5,581 nt of DNA from Bacillota bacterium (GTDB lineage Bacteria; Bacillota; Clostridia; Tissierellales; Tissierellaceae): assembly GCA_023388495.1 (NCBI GenBank), contig JAEWGC010000015.1:1-5581 (forward strand), in the 5' to 3' direction. The notes under the pieces are model-generated. The model did not search any database and was not told where the DNA came from. It worked only from the letters and a program-made list of their open reading frames with translations. A program made the translations under genes and the position numbers. The first letter of the stretch is position 1; every line of letters starts with the position of its first letter. Below are positions 5,446 to 5,581 of this stretch, one piece after another.

Positions 5446-5581
5446 TTAATTGTTAATTATATATTGTATAGCCTTGTCTCTTTCATATGTTGTTCCTATG
5501 GCAGCATCTACTTCTATATCAGGTACAATATTTACTTCTTGTCTTATAGTTCCGTCATTATTTAAGGAAATTATATCTCTC
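5446..5581 (-). CDS. C-terminal end of an S41-like (tail-specific) peptidase, partial
   Basis: The minus strand is open from the right edge for 44 codons to TAA at 5448-5446. The visible tail includes ISLNNDGTIRQEV, then NIVPDIEVDAAIGT, then YERDKAIQYIINN. A 'G-[x]-V-x-PDI-V ... kDkAi-yI' ending is typical of S41 carboxy-terminal processing peptidases just after the protease core, where P-D follows the last strand. The catalytic Ser and Lys lie outside the window, so activity cannot be judged. It converges on the regulator and shares the hairpin terminator, 20 nt away. The family call rests on a short tail and is moderate. Confidence 0.6.
   Translation of the reverse strand, partial: RDIISLNNDGTIRQEVNIVPDIEVDAAIGTTYERDKAIQYIINN

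Overview
This is an AT-rich, low-GC Gram-positive window. The purine-rich Shine-Dalgarno sites, the codon use and the protein families all suggest a Clostridium-like Firmicute; the species cannot be named from the sequence. Nearly all DNA is coding, and no stretch over about 300 bases lacks a gene.

Layout. The minus strand holds a probable operon, read from right to left. It starts with a 25-codon peptide ORF (4321-4244), followed by a membrane-anchored alpha/beta hydrolase B (4216-3185), a secreted stalk-domain/TlpA-type thioredoxin (2993-2211), a paralogous hydrolase A (2101-1067), a short SagB-type flavin dehydrogenase (1012-242), and a damaged fragment resembling the N-terminal part of an S41 peptidase that runs off the left edge (208-1). 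Divergent from it, on the plus strand, is a helix-turn-helix plus TPR regulator of the RRNPP (PlcR/Rgg-like) type (4455-5387). A strong hairpin terminator (5391-5425) follows the regulator. Converging on that terminator from the right edge is the C-terminal end of a second S41-like peptidase (5581-5446).

Control. About 130 bp separate the regulator from the peptide ORF. This gap holds overlapping divergent promoters and a perfect 6-2-6 dyad (TGACAC-TT-GTGTCA, 4402-4415) that overlaps the likely -35 of the minus operon. This is the arrangement expected for a peptide-responsive regulator that controls a divergent operon and itself.

How the parts may fit. The two hydrolases are tandem paralogues (about 73% identical by hand count) whose 5' ends and 5' leaders are almost identical DNA. 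The duplicated leader carries a start-less copy of the last 14-19 codons of the peptide ORF, in frame to the same stop. A regulator, a Cys-containing mini-peptide, a thiazoline-oxidase-like flavoprotein, an extracytoplasmic thiol-disulfide protein, surface hydrolases and S41 peptidases together suggest a peptide-signalling or peptide-modification locus. That functional link is inference. No YcaO cyclodehydratase, radical SAM enzyme or transporter is visible, and both the dehydrogenase and the left peptidase fragment show signs of decay.
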